The notes under the pieces were generated by a model. That model saw only the letters and a program-made list of their open reading frames with translations, made no database searches and was not told the DNA's origin. From the NCBI RefSeq assembly GCF_036884845.1, contig NZ_CP145732.1, positions 930,001 through 994,000 on the forward strand: a DNA stretch of 64,000 nt, in the 5' to 3' direction. Both the position numbers and the translations under genes were made by a program. This document shows positions 32,678-40,709 of this stretch, piece by piece. How positions within the stretch are numbered: position 1 is the first letter of the stretch; each line of letters begins with the position of its first letter. This DNA is from Pseudomonas sp. MAG733B. Lineage in GTDB: Bacteria; Pseudomonadota; Gammaproteobacteria; Pseudomonadales; Pseudomonadaceae.

Positions 32678-33950
32678 TCGTGCCGCTTCCCGGCAGTGGC
32701 GGCAACTTCGCCAGTTTCAACGCCACCAGCAGCGCTACCACCAGCAATGACCCGATGAACAGACCGATGCCATTCCAGCCACCCAGGTGCCAGAACACGC
32801 CGCCCGCCGTACCGGCGATGCTCCCCCCGGCGTAGTAGCTGAACAGGTACAAGGACGATGCCTGGCCCTTGGCTTTGGTGGCGCGGCGGCCGATCCAGCT
32901 GCTCGCCACCGAGTGGGCGCCGAAGAAGCCGAAGGTGAAGATCAGCATGCCGATGATCACCAGCGGCAACGGTGTGAACATCGTCAGGGCGAGGCCGCTG
33001 ATCATCAGCGCGATGGTGCTCCAAAGCACTTTTCGGCGGCCGAGTCGGTCGGCCAGCGAGCCGATTTTCGCCGAGCTGTAGATGCCCGACAGGTACACCA
33101 CTGAAAGCAATCCGACGAAAGCCTGTTCCATGTGATACGGCTCGGCCAGCAAGCGATAGCCGATGTAGTTGAACAGCGTGACGAACGCACCCATCAACAC
33201 AAAGGCTTCGAGGAACAGCAGCGGCAGACCGGCATCGCGAAAGTGCATGGTGAACCCGTCAACCAGACTGCGCGGGTGCAGCGAGCGGGGGCGGAAGTTG
33301 CGCGATTCGGGGAGGATTTTCCAGAACACCGCTGCCGCAATCAGCGCCAGGCCACCGATCACCAGCATCGCCGTGTGCCAGCTGACGAAGTCGATCAACA
33401 CGCCGGTGATCAAGCGACCGCTCATCCCGCCAATCGCGTTGCCGCCGATGTACAGACCCATCGCCAGGCCGATGTGCTGCGGGTGAATTTCTTCGCTCAA
33501 ATAGGTCATCGCCACCGCTGCCAGACCGCTCAGCGACAACCCGATCAGCGCACGCATCGCGAGCACGCCGTGCCAGCTCGGCATCATCGCGCTGGCCATG
33601 GTGCACAGTGCAGCGGCGAACAGTGCCGCCACCATCACCGGTTTACGCCCGATGCGGTCGGAGATCGGACCGGTGATCAACAGGCCGATGGCAAGCATGC
33701 CGGTAGCGATAGACAGGATCAGGCTGCTTTGCGCCGCGTTGATGGAATATTCGTGGGACAGCAGCGGCATCATCGGCTGCACGCAGTAGAGCAGGGCGAA
33801 CGTCGCGAAGCCGCCGCAGAATAACGCCAGCACCGTGCGCATGAACGCCGGTGTGCCTTTTTCGATGTAGATCTCCGCCAGCTCAGCGACGACATCGCCT
33901 TGTGCGACGGGTGGAACTTCATGGGCGAGTGGGGCGACAGCAGTTTTCAC
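32670..33950 (-). CDS. MFS transporter, YnfM-like
   Basis: 426 residues with about 12 predicted membrane helices and the MFS loop motif GPISDRIGRKPV between helices 2 and 3, echoed by GSLADRLGRRKV in the second half. It resembles the E. coli YnfM family of putative drug or sugar efflux proteins; the substrate is unknown. The start is a GTG with AGGT before it. It is divergent from a LysR gene, matching the ynfL-ynfM pair of E. coli, so that regulator probably controls it. Confidence 0.88.
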   Translation of the reverse strand: MKTAVAPLAHEVPPVAQGDVVAELAEIYIEKGTPAFMRTVLALFCGGFATFALLYCVQPMMPLLSHEYSINAAQSSLILSIATGMLAIGLLITGPISDRIGRKPVMVAALFAAALCTMASAMMPSWHGVLAMRALIGLSLSGLAAVAMTYLSEEIHPQHIGLAMGLYIGGNAIGGMSGRLITGVLIDFVSWHTAMLVIGGLALIAAAVFWKILPESRNFRPRSLHPRSLVDGFTMHFRDAGLPLLFLEAFVLMGAFVTLFNYIGYRLLAEPYHMEQAFVGLLSVVYLSGIYSSAKIGSLADRLGRRKVLWSTIALMISGLALTMFTPLPLVIIGMLIFTFGFFGAHSVASSWIGRRATKAKGQASSLYLFSYYAGGSIAGTAGGVFWHLGGWNGIGLFIGSLLVVALLVALKLAKLPPLPGSGTTI

Positions 33951-34013
33951 GGGGGACCTCGGAGGAGCGCGGCCGGTCAGGCAATGAAAAAAGCATATAG
34001 CCGGCTAATGATT

Positions 34014-34028
34014 CAATCCAATATATTG
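34014..34028. promoter_or_regulatory. Possible LysR-type operator between the MFS and LysR genes
   Basis: CAAT at 34014-34017 and ATTG at 34025-34028 form a short dyad in the 119-base divergent gap, in an A/T-rich stretch. Position fits autoregulation by the LysR protein; the motif itself is weak. Confidence 0.35.
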
Positions 34029-34069
34029 TTCGACCTGTTTGATAGCTTTTACGACCTAATGGGGTTTTC

Positions 34070-34972
34070 ATGGAATTGCGTCATCTGCGCTACTTCATCG
34101 CCGTCGCCGAAGAACTGCATTTCGGCCGCGCCGCACAGGTGCTGGGCATCTCTCAGCCGCCGCTGAGCCAGCAGATTCAGGCGCTGGAGCAGGAAGTCGG
34201 CGCGCGTTTGTTCGAGCGTACCAATCGTCGGGTCGAACTGAGCGAGGCCGGTCGGCTGTTCCTCGAAGAGGCGCGGCTGGTGCTGGCGCAGGTCGACAAA
34301 GCGGCGGATGTAGCGCGGCGGGCGCAACTGGGTGAGCTGGGCGAACTGAAAATCGGCTTCACCTCGTCGGCACCATTCAACTCGACCATTCCCCAGGCGA
34401 TTTTTTCGTTTCGCCAGCGCTTCCCGGCGGTGCATCTGAACCTGCGGGAGATGAGCAGCACCCAGGTGGCCGATGCGCTGGTGGACGAGTCGATCGAGGT
34501 CGGCATCATGCGCCCGCTCGGGTTGCCGGATTGCCTTAGCGTGGTCGAGTTGATGCGCGAACCGTTGGTCGCCGTTCTCAGTTCCAAGCATCCCTTGGTC
34601 AACGGCAGTGAAGAGGGGTTGTTCCTGTCCGCGCTGGCCCTCGAACCCTTCGTGTTTTTCCCGCGCAGTTACGGCAGTGGGCTTTATGCACAATTGCTGA
34701 GCCTGGCCCGAGATGCCGGTTTCAGCCCGCACTTCGCTCAAGAGGCGGGCGAGGCGATGACCATTATCGGTTTGGTGGCAGCGGGGCTAGGTGTATCGGT
34801 GCTGCCGGCGTCTTATCAGCGGATGCGCATTGATGGCGTGGTCTATCGGCCATTGCTTGACCCCGCGGCGGTGTCGGCGGTGTGGCTGGTGCAGCGCAAG
34901 GATCAGAAGTCGGCGATGGCCAAAGCGTTTGTGGAGTTGTTGACGAGGAAGGTCGAGCCATTGAAACCGTGA
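34070..34972 (+). CDS. LysR-family transcriptional regulator, YnfL-like
   Basis: 300 residues. The N-terminal winged helix-turn-helix (LRYFIAVAEELHFGRAAQVLGISQPPLSQQI) occupies residues 1-60. A periplasmic-binding-protein-like effector domain follows (LKIGFTSSAPFNSTIP onward). Effector unknown; the family includes BenM/CatM-like proteins. It is divergent from the MFS gene and probably regulates it. Confidence 0.92.
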   Translation: MELRHLRYFIAVAEELHFGRAAQVLGISQPPLSQQIQALEQEVGARLFERTNRRVELSEAGRLFLEEARLVLAQVDKAADVARRAQLGELGELKIGFTSSAPFNSTIPQAIFSFRQRFPAVHLNLREMSSTQVADALVDESIEVGIMRPLGLPDCLSVVELMREPLVAVLSSKHPLVNGSEEGLFLSALALEPFVFFPRSYGSGLYAQLLSLARDAGFSPHFAQEAGEAMTIIGLVAAGLGVSVLPASYQRMRIDGVVYRPLLDPAAVSAVWLVQRKDQKSAMAKAFVELLTRKVEPLKP

Positions 34973-34987
34973 CGGCTGCGCAGCCAA

Positions 34988-35079
34988 TCGCGAGCAGGCT
35001 CGCTCCTACAGGGTTGCGTGGTGGAAACACGATGTTCGCCACACCACCAACCCACTGTAGGAGCGAGCCTGCTCGCGAA
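34988..35079. repeat. REP pair (inverted), family 1 variant
   Basis: Arms at about 34988-35010 and 35055-35079 read TCGCGAGCAGGCTCGCTCCTACA and its complement. The stem continues inward through GGTTGCGTGGTG/CACCACCAACC. It sits just after the LysR stop. Confidence 0.88.
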
Positions 35080-35179
35080 AGCCTCCGAGAGAACGATGAA
35101 GACATTTCAAGTAACGGATTCGGCTTAGGGGCTGGTCCGAAACTTAAGCAGAATCGATTTCTTTCGGCGAGTGCCATGG

Positions 35180-35563
35180 ATGCCACTTCTATACCAACCA
35201 AGGGAAGGCAGCGTTTTGATTTGTGATTTCAGGGGCTATGAATTGCCTGAAATGGTCAAGGTCAGGCCTGTCGTCGTGATTCGCAAACACCGAACCAACA
35301 GCTTATTGGTAACGGTCGTACCGCTTAGTACTACCGCTCCGGCTCAAATGCTTGAACACCATCTGGAGCTTCCAAATCATCTGCATGGAGCCAGTCCGAC
35401 TTGTTGGGCAAAATGCGACATGGTCGCCACTGTGTGTCTTGCCAGGCTCGACCGGATCAAGAGCAGAGATCGTCGGGGTAAGCGTACTTTCGTTATTTCA
35501 CAACTTGAAATAGACGAGTTTGTTGCGATCAAGGTCGCAGTGCGTAAGGCTTTGGGTCTATAG
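35180..35563 (+). CDS. PemK/MazF-family toxin-like protein, no antitoxin nearby
   Basis: 127 residues from the ATG at 35180 (MPLLYQPREGSVLICDF). VKVRPVVVIRKHR and LVTVVPLSTTAP match the SH3-like core of PemK/MazF endoribonucleases, and WAKCDMVATVCLARLDRI fits the second half. Family members cut mRNA at short motifs and are usually paired with an upstream antitoxin. No antitoxin reading frame is seen within 200 bases on either side. The gene is A/T-richer than its neighbours, which suggests acquisition. It could be a solitary toxin or a domesticated protein. Confidence 0.75.
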   Translation: MPLLYQPREGSVLICDFRGYELPEMVKVRPVVVIRKHRTNSLLVTVVPLSTTAPAQMLEHHLELPNHLHGASPTCWAKCDMVATVCLARLDRIKSRDRRGKRTFVISQLEIDEFVAIKVAVRKALGL

Positions 35564-35639
35564 AGGTTGCAAACATGATCAACTGGGCCAGCTGCCACCT
35601 GTTGTTTGCAGAATGAATTCGGACAATACTGGCCGCGTT

Positions 35640-35766
35640 CCCGAAAGGGGCTTGTGAGACTCTGAGGATCCTGGGTAACCAGCCATCGTAGAGCCAGACA
35701 GGTACAGGGCGATGACAAGCCGACCTGTTTGTGAAAGGGCGCCGAAAGGCGCCCTTAGTCGTTTTT
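35640..35766 (+). ncRNA. Candidate structured small RNA or long 3' UTR
   Basis: No reading frame fits this segment after the toxin gene. It contains nested pairings: GGCTTGT (about 35649-35655) with ACAAGCC (about 35714-35720), CTGG/CCAG around GTAA, and CAGACAGGT (35695-35703) with ACCTGTTTG (35723-35731). Some of these exclude one another. It ends at a perfect terminator (35735-35756 plus T run). I do not recognise a known RNA family. Confidence 0.35.
35735..35766 (+). terminator. Rho-independent terminator
   Basis: AAGGGCGCC at 35735-35743, loop GAAA, GGCGCCCTT at 35748-35756, then GTTTTT at 35761-35766. It ends transcripts running on the plus strand from the toxin gene or the candidate RNA; the convergent KS gene ends at 35771. 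Confidence 0.8.
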
Positions 35767-35770
35767 GGCG

Positions 35771-36997
35771 CTACGACCAGCGCTTGAAAATAAGCGAAGT
35801 ATTTACCCCGCCAAACGCAAAATTATTGTTCATCACGTACCGATTGCTCATCTGCCGAAACTCGCCACGCAAGTAATCCAGCTTGCCGCAGTGGGGGTCC
35901 ACTTCGTCGAGGTTCAGGGTGTGCACGTACAAATCGCGGTTGAGCATTTCGATGCTGAACCAGGATTCCAGTGCACCGCAGGCGCCGAGGGTGTGGCCGA
36001 GGAAGCTTTTTTGCGAGCTGATCGGCATGTGTTCGCCGAACAGGCTGCTGGTGGCCTGGGTTTCGGCGATGTCGCCCTGTTCGGTAGCGGTGCCGTGACC
36101 GTTGACGTAGCCGATGTCCGACGGTTGTAGCCCGGCGTCTTCCAGCGCCAGTTCCATAGCCCGGCGCATGGTGACTTGTTCGGGACGGGTGGTGTGCTGG
36201 CCGTCGGCGTTGCTGCCGAAACCGACGATCTCGGCGTGGATGTGCGCGCCGCGCGCCAAGGCGTGTTCCAGTTCTTCAAGCACCAGCATGCCGCCGCCTT
36301 CACCAATCACCAGGCCATCGCGGCCGCTGTCATAAGGGCGTGGGGATAGCTGCGGGGTGTCGTTTTTCAGGCTGGTGGCGTAAAGCGCGTCGAAGACCAT
36401 GGCTTCGGTCGGACACAGCTCTTCGGCGCCACCGGCGAGCATCAGCGGCAGGCGGCCGAACTTGATCGCTTCGTAGGCATAGCCGATGCCCTGGCTGCCG
36501 CTGGTGCAGGCGCTGGAGGTGGGGATCAGTCGGCCGGTGAGACCGAAGAAGATGCTGATGTTCGCCGCCGTGGTGTGCGGCATCATGCGTACATAAGAGT
36601 TGGCGTTCAGGCCCTCGGCCACCGAGTTGAGCAGCATGTTGCCGAACGCCTTGATCTCGTCGGTGCTGCCGGTGGATGAACCGCAGGCGACGCCCATACG
36701 CCCGTCCTTGATCGATTCGTCACCGAGCAATCCGGCGTCGGTCAGGGCCTGTTCTGCCGCGCCGACCGCCAGTCGTGATACCCGGCCCATGCTGCGCAGT
36801 TGCTTGCGCGTCCAGTGGCTCGGCACCTTGAAGTCATCGATAGGGCCGGCCAGACGTGTATTGAGTTCGGTGAAGCGATCCCACTCGTCCATGCGGCGGA
36901 TACCGCTGCGGTTGGACGCAAAGTTGCAGACGATGGTGTCCCAGTCGCTGCCCAGGGACGTGATGCCGGCCATGCCGGTGACGACGACGCGCTTCAT
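35771..36997 (-). CDS. Beta-ketoacyl-ACP synthase, ApeR-like (aryl polyene cluster)
   Basis: 408 residues, a FabF-type condensing enzyme. The nucleophile is Cys164 in SSACTSGSQG; the histidines lie in GHGTATEQGD and LGHTLGACGALE. In characterised APE pathways ApeR is the KS expected to act on early or separate condensation steps, with malonyl-ACP as extender. The ATG at 36997 (MKRVVVTG) is chosen because it forms a TGATG junction with the upstream KR stop; two more codons upstream are in frame. It is the last gene of the operon. Confidence 0.9.
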   Translation of the reverse strand: MKRVVVTGMAGITSLGSDWDTIVCNFASNRSGIRRMDEWDRFTELNTRLAGPIDDFKVPSHWTRKQLRSMGRVSRLAVGAAEQALTDAGLLGDESIKDGRMGVACGSSTGSTDEIKAFGNMLLNSVAEGLNANSYVRMMPHTTAANISIFFGLTGRLIPTSSACTSGSQGIGYAYEAIKFGRLPLMLAGGAEELCPTEAMVFDALYATSLKNDTPQLSPRPYDSGRDGLVIGEGGGMLVLEELEHALARGAHIHAEIVGFGSNADGQHTTRPEQVTMRRAMELALEDAGLQPSDIGYVNGHGTATEQGDIAETQATSSLFGEHMPISSQKSFLGHTLGACGALESWFSIEMLNRDLYVHTLNLDEVDPHCGKLDYLRGEFRQMSNRYVMNNNFAFGGVNTSLIFKRWS

Positions 36998-37725
36998 CAG
37001 CACAGGCCTCCATTGACGGCCAGAACCTGCCGGGTGATGTACGAGGCTTCCGCCGACATCAGGAAATTCACCGCGCCGGCCACCTCTTCAGGGGTGCCCA
37101 TGCGTTGTGCAGGGATCATTTTCATCAGTTCTTCCACTGGCACATTTTCGTCGAGCATGGCTGTGTCAATCAAGCCGGGGGCGACACAGTTAACGGTGAT
37201 TTTGCGCTTGCCCAACTCAATCGCCAATGCCTTGGCCGCGCCGATCAGCCCGGCCTTGGAGGCGCTGTAATTGACCTGGCCACGGTTGCCGATCAAGCCG
37301 GACACCGAGGTGATGCAGACAATTCGCCCGGCGGCTCGACGACGGATCATCGGCATCATCACCGGGTGCAGCACGTTGTAGAAACCGTCGAGGTTGGTGC
37401 GCATCACCACATCCCAATCATCCTCGCTCAGTGCCGGAAAAGCACCGTCACGCGTCAGCCCGGCGTTGAGCACCACGCCGTAATAGGCGCCGTGGGTTTC
37501 CACATCGGTCTCAAGTATCGCTTTGCAGGCGGCGCGGTCGGAGACGTCGAACTGGAGGATGCGCGCCTTGCGTCCCAAGGCTTCGATTTCGGCTTGTACG
37601 GCCGTGGCCTCGGTCAGGCCGCTGCGGCAATGCAGCACGATGTCATGCCCGGCCTGGGCCAGACGCAAGGCAATGGCGCGGCCGATGCCACGGCTGGAAC
37701 CGGTGACCAGTACGGATTCAGTCAT
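36997..37725 (-). CDS. 3-Oxoacyl-ACP reductase, FabG/ApeQ-like
   Basis: 242 residues, a short-chain dehydrogenase that reduces the beta-keto group of the growing polyene with NADPH. The cofactor loop GSSRGIGRAIA is near residue 8, and the catalytic Ser and Tyr-x3-Lys are in ITSVSGLIG and YSASKAG. Start and stop overlap the DH and KS genes by ATGA and TGATG. Confidence 0.92.
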   Translation of the reverse strand: MTESVLVTGSSRGIGRAIALRLAQAGHDIVLHCRSGLTEATAVQAEIEALGRKARILQFDVSDRAACKAILETDVETHGAYYGVVLNAGLTRDGAFPALSEDDWDVVMRTNLDGFYNVLHPVMMPMIRRRAAGRIVCITSVSGLIGNRGQVNYSASKAGLIGAAKALAIELGKRKITVNCVAPGLIDTAMLDENVPVEELMKMIPAQRMGTPEEVAGAVNFLMSAEASYITRQVLAVNGGLC

Positions 37726-38195
37726 GGCTGGGCTCCTTGTGAAGAGCTGAGGGGTTCATGAAGATAGTGGGCCGCCTGAGGCGGGCGATACACGTTCAGA
37801 CGGGCGGTGGCGTGAATGCCCGGCGCGTTGATGTGGCATTCGAACACGCCCATGCCGTTGTCGTCTTCCAGCGAGCGGATCCCGTGGATGGTCAACTCGG
37901 TGCCGGCCGGAAAACTTTCGACGTTGCATTCGAACTTGCGGCTGCCGAGCAGGAAGCCAAGTTCCACCGCATCGCCGCGCTGGCGCGCATGGCAGCCGGC
38001 GAAGGCGGCCACGCTTTGGGCCATCAGCTCAATACCGACCCAGGCCGGCAGGCTGCCATCGGGGCGACTGAACAGACCATCGGGTTTGACGGTGAGGCGG
38101 GTGTGAATCTGCTCTTCATCGAACGCCAGGATCTGATCGATAAAGATCATGTCGCCAGCGTGGGGCAGCAGTTCGGCGAGCGGCCAGTCAATCAT
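37722..38195 (-). CDS. Hotdog-fold 3-hydroxyacyl-ACP dehydratase, ApeP-like
   Basis: 157 residues from the ATG at 38195 (MIDWPLAELLPHAGDM). LPHAGDMIFIDQIL and PAWVGIELMAQSVAAFAG match the ApeP-type dehydratase family. It removes water to form the conjugated double bonds, probably with the dehydratase domain of the fused ligase gene (the ApeI part) as partner. ATGA overlaps on both sides. Confidence 0.88.
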   Translation of the reverse strand: MIDWPLAELLPHAGDMIFIDQILAFDEEQIHTRLTVKPDGLFSRPDGSLPAWVGIELMAQSVAAFAGCHARQRGDAVELGFLLGSRKFECNVESFPAGTELTIHGIRSLEDDNGMGVFECHINAPGIHATARLNVYRPPQAAHYLHEPLSSSQGAQP

Positions 38196-39388
38196 GGGGC
38201 GTCTCCGATAATCAGGCTGACGTTGTTGCCACCGAAGGCGAAGGAATTGCTCATCAGGTAGCGAGGTCTTGTGGACGCCAGGCGATCGGCCGGGGTCACC
38301 CATTTCAGGGCCGGTAGTTCGGGGTCTGCCTGACCGTCCCAGATATGCGGCGGTAACGCATGCTCGCAATTGTCTGCGCTCAGGCTCAACCAGCAGAACG
38401 CAGCCTCCAGCGCGCCAGCCGCGCCGAGGGTGTGGCCGGTCATGGGTTTGGTCGACGAGCAGGGCACACCGGCCGGAAACAGTGCGGCCACTGCCTGACT
38501 TTCCATGGCGTCGTTGTGCTGGGTGGCAGTGCCATGCAGGTTCAGGTAGGCGATCTGTTCAGGTTGCAGATTGGCCCGGCTCAACGCCTTGCGCATTGCC
38601 TGTTGGGCGCCACGCCCCGTGGGCTCTGGTGCAGAAATGTGGTGCGCATCGGAGCTGGCGCCACTGCCGAACAGGGCGATCGGTTGGCTGTCACCCGCCT
38701 GCTTGCTCATCAGGAACAGCACCGCTGCTTCGCCGATGTTGATGCCGTTGCGGTTCACCGAGAACGGATTGCAGCGCTGTCCGGACACCGCTTCCAGCGC
38801 TGAAAAACCATTGAGGGTCAGCTTGCACAGGGTGTCGACCCCGCCGCACAACACTACGTCGCACATGCCCAGATCGAGCAGACGCTGGGCGCTCATCAGC
38901 GCACGGGCGCTGGAGGTGCAGGCAGTGGAAATCACATACGCCGGGCCGCTCAATTGCAGCCAGTCGGCAAGGAAGTCCGCCGGTGCGCCGAGTTCCTGTT
39001 GCTGATAGTCGTACTCTGGCGGGAATTGGTGTTCACGAACGTAATGGGCCAGGCCCTGGCTGGCTTCGTCGATGCCAGAGGTGCTGGTGCCGAGCACGAC
39101 GCCGATGCGATGGTGACCGTAAGTCTGAATCGCTTGGTCGATGTCCTGACGAATTTGCAGGGCGGCTTCGAGCAACAGTTGGTTGTTGCGGCTGCGTTGT
39201 CGGGTCAGCTCGGCGGGGATCGCCGCCAATTCGCCATCCACCGCGCCCACCGGCAACGACCGGTCCGGCACCCAACCGGCTTCGCTGCGCATGCCGGAGC
39301 AATCGCCGGCAAACAGGTTGCGCGCGACTTCCTGCTTGTCGCGGCCCAGGGAGCAGATCACCCCGAGCGCGTTCAGGTAGGCCGTCAT
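38192..39388 (-). CDS. Beta-ketoacyl-ACP synthase, ApeO-like (chain-elongating KS)
   Basis: 398 residues. The nucleophile is Cys157 in STACTSSARA; the catalytic histidines are in LHGTATQHND and MTGHTLGAAGALE. In studied APE systems ApeO pairs with the short chain-length factor ApeC, which is encoded here at 53382-54107. The start overlaps the DUF3261 gene by ATGA. Confidence 0.9.
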   Translation of the reverse strand: MTAYLNALGVICSLGRDKQEVARNLFAGDCSGMRSEAGWVPDRSLPVGAVDGELAAIPAELTRQRSRNNQLLLEAALQIRQDIDQAIQTYGHHRIGVVLGTSTSGIDEASQGLAHYVREHQFPPEYDYQQQELGAPADFLADWLQLSGPAYVISTACTSSARALMSAQRLLDLGMCDVVLCGGVDTLCKLTLNGFSALEAVSGQRCNPFSVNRNGINIGEAAVLFLMSKQAGDSQPIALFGSGASSDAHHISAPEPTGRGAQQAMRKALSRANLQPEQIAYLNLHGTATQHNDAMESQAVAALFPAGVPCSSTKPMTGHTLGAAGALEAAFCWLSLSADNCEHALPPHIWDGQADPELPALKWVTPADRLASTRPRYLMSNSFAFGGNNVSLIIGDAP

Positions 39389-39984
39389 GGGGTGTCACCG
39401 CTCAGGGGTGTGATTTGATAGTTCGGGCCTTTGGGCAGGTTCAATTCGAAGCTCAATGGTCGTGAGTAGTGAACGTCCCAGCGCTCTGGCAGCGAACGTT
39501 GCATCCCGTGTTGCCAGGCGGTGGGGTAGTTGCCTGACAGTTCATCTTGTGGAGTCAGCGCAAACAGCAACGCTGCGAACAATTCCCGGGCTTCCGGATT
39601 CGGCGGCAGCAGGCCATCAGCCTTCCATTGGTTACCCACCAGTTTCTGGCGTGCCTGCGGAATACCCAGCAAGTCCATCATCGACCAGCGAATGCCAGGT
39701 TCTTCACGCTGGATGACCAGCACCCAGTCCTGACGCTGTTCGGCTTGCAGGCGCTGGATGTGCAATTGCAAAGGTAGCGCCAGGCTCGGCGTTTGCTCGG
39801 GCAGCGGCGCCTGACTGGCGCAGGCGCTGAGCAACAGGGCCACGCCGAGTAGCAGAATGCCGGTGATCCATGTGGGAGCTAGCCTGCTAGCGATGGCGGC
39901 GTCACAGTCGGCATACCGGTTGACTGACCCACCGCCATCGCGAGCAAGCTCGCTCCCACAGGTTATGCGTTCGGCAATTAGCAT
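39385..39984 (-). CDS. DUF3261 lipoprotein, ApeN-like, with a translated REP in its signal region
   Basis: 199 residues. The ATG at 39984 overlaps the methyltransferase stop (TGATG). The first eight codons (MLIAERIT) are followed by about 30 codons of REP pair DNA read in frame without a stop, then WITGILLLGVALLLSAC, a lipobox with the lipidated Cys. No ATG, GTG or TTG lies between the REP and the hydrophobic core, so translation has to pass through the repeat. The mature part is a LolB-like outer-membrane lipoprotein thought to help place APE lipids. Confidence 0.8.
   Translation of the reverse strand: MLIAERITCGSELARDGGGSVNRYADCDAAIASRLAPTWITGILLLGVALLLSACASQAPLPEQTPSLALPLQLHIQRLQAEQRQDWVLVIQREEPGIRWSMMDLLGIPQARQKLVGNQWKADGLLPPNPEARELFAALLFALTPQDELSGNYPTAWQHGMQRSLPERWDVHYSRPLSFELNLPKGPNYQITPLSGDTP
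39871..39960. repeat. REP pair inside the DUF3261 lipoprotein gene
   Basis: Arms at 39871-39895 and about 39936-39960 (TGTGGGAGC(T)AGCCTGCTAGCGATGGCGG and a TCGCGAGCAAGCTCGCTCCCACA arm). The left arm has T-A compensated changes that keep the stem. It is 90 bases, a multiple of three, and is open in the frame of the gene. Confidence 0.9.
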
Positions 39985-40709
39985 CACACAACACCTTCCA
40001 ACGGCTTGCGCGCCACCACATTGACCAGGGTTTCTTCCCGCTGGCCAAAGGGTTTCGGCTGGCGCAGGCCCAAGCGTTCGAGCAGGCCGAAATCCTTGGC
40101 GCGGCTCCACCACAAGTACGGATAAGACACGTTTTGCGCGCTGAATTCGAAACCCTGGTGGCGAATCATCTCCAGATACTGCGCGGCACTTTTCTGCACG
40201 TGCATCGGATGGCGGAAAAGCCAGCGAATCACCCAGGTATCAATGTAAGCCTCGGTGGATTCGGCGAACAGCAGATAACCGCCGGGCTTGAGCACGCGAT
40301 AGAACTCGGCGAGTGCCTGTTCCTGCTCGACCAGATGATGGAACGTCTGATGACAGAACAGCAGATCGACGCTGGCATCGGGCACGGCAAGCGTCGCGCA
40401 ATCGCTGCCGATCAACTCCACAGCAATACCCTGGTTGACCGCTTCTTCGCCACTCTGGTTCAGGCTGTGCGGGTCGGCGTCCACGCCGATCAGACGCTCG
40501 GGCATGAAGGTCTGTTGCAGATAGCGGAATGACTTGCCCTGACCACAACCGGCATCCAGCAGCACCGGGTTACCGGGCAGCGTTTCGCTGAACAGGCTGC
40601 GCAAATCATTGATCGCCACGCGTAACACATAGTGCTGCCAGGTACGGCTGCGCAGGAACCAGAGCCCGAAACGGGTCTCTTCGACGTACGTGTTGCTCAA
40701 ATAGCTCAT
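39984..40709 (-). CDS. Class I SAM-dependent methyltransferase of the APE cluster
   Basis: 241 residues. Motif I is LLDAGCGQGKSF near residue 50, with VDADPHSL and LLFCHQTFHHLV as the following motifs. It probably methylates the aryl head group of the polyene, since most APEs carry a ring methyl, but the timing and position are not shown by sequence. ATGA overlap with the flavoprotein gene upstream. Confidence 0.87.
   Translation of the reverse strand: MSYLSNTYVEETRFGLWFLRSRTWQHYVLRVAINDLRSLFSETLPGNPVLLDAGCGQGKSFRYLQQTFMPERLIGVDADPHSLNQSGEEAVNQGIAVELIGSDCATLAVPDASVDLLFCHQTFHHLVEQEQALAEFYRVLKPGGYLLFAESTEAYIDTWVIRWLFRHPMHVQKSAAQYLEMIRHQGFEFSAQNVSYPYLWWSRAKDFGLLERLGLRQPKPFGQREETLVNVVARKPLEGVV

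Noticed and set aside
39984..40113. Start of the DUF3261 gene 43 codons upstream
   Set aside because: That region is coding sequence of the methyltransferase; the TGATG junction marks the true start.
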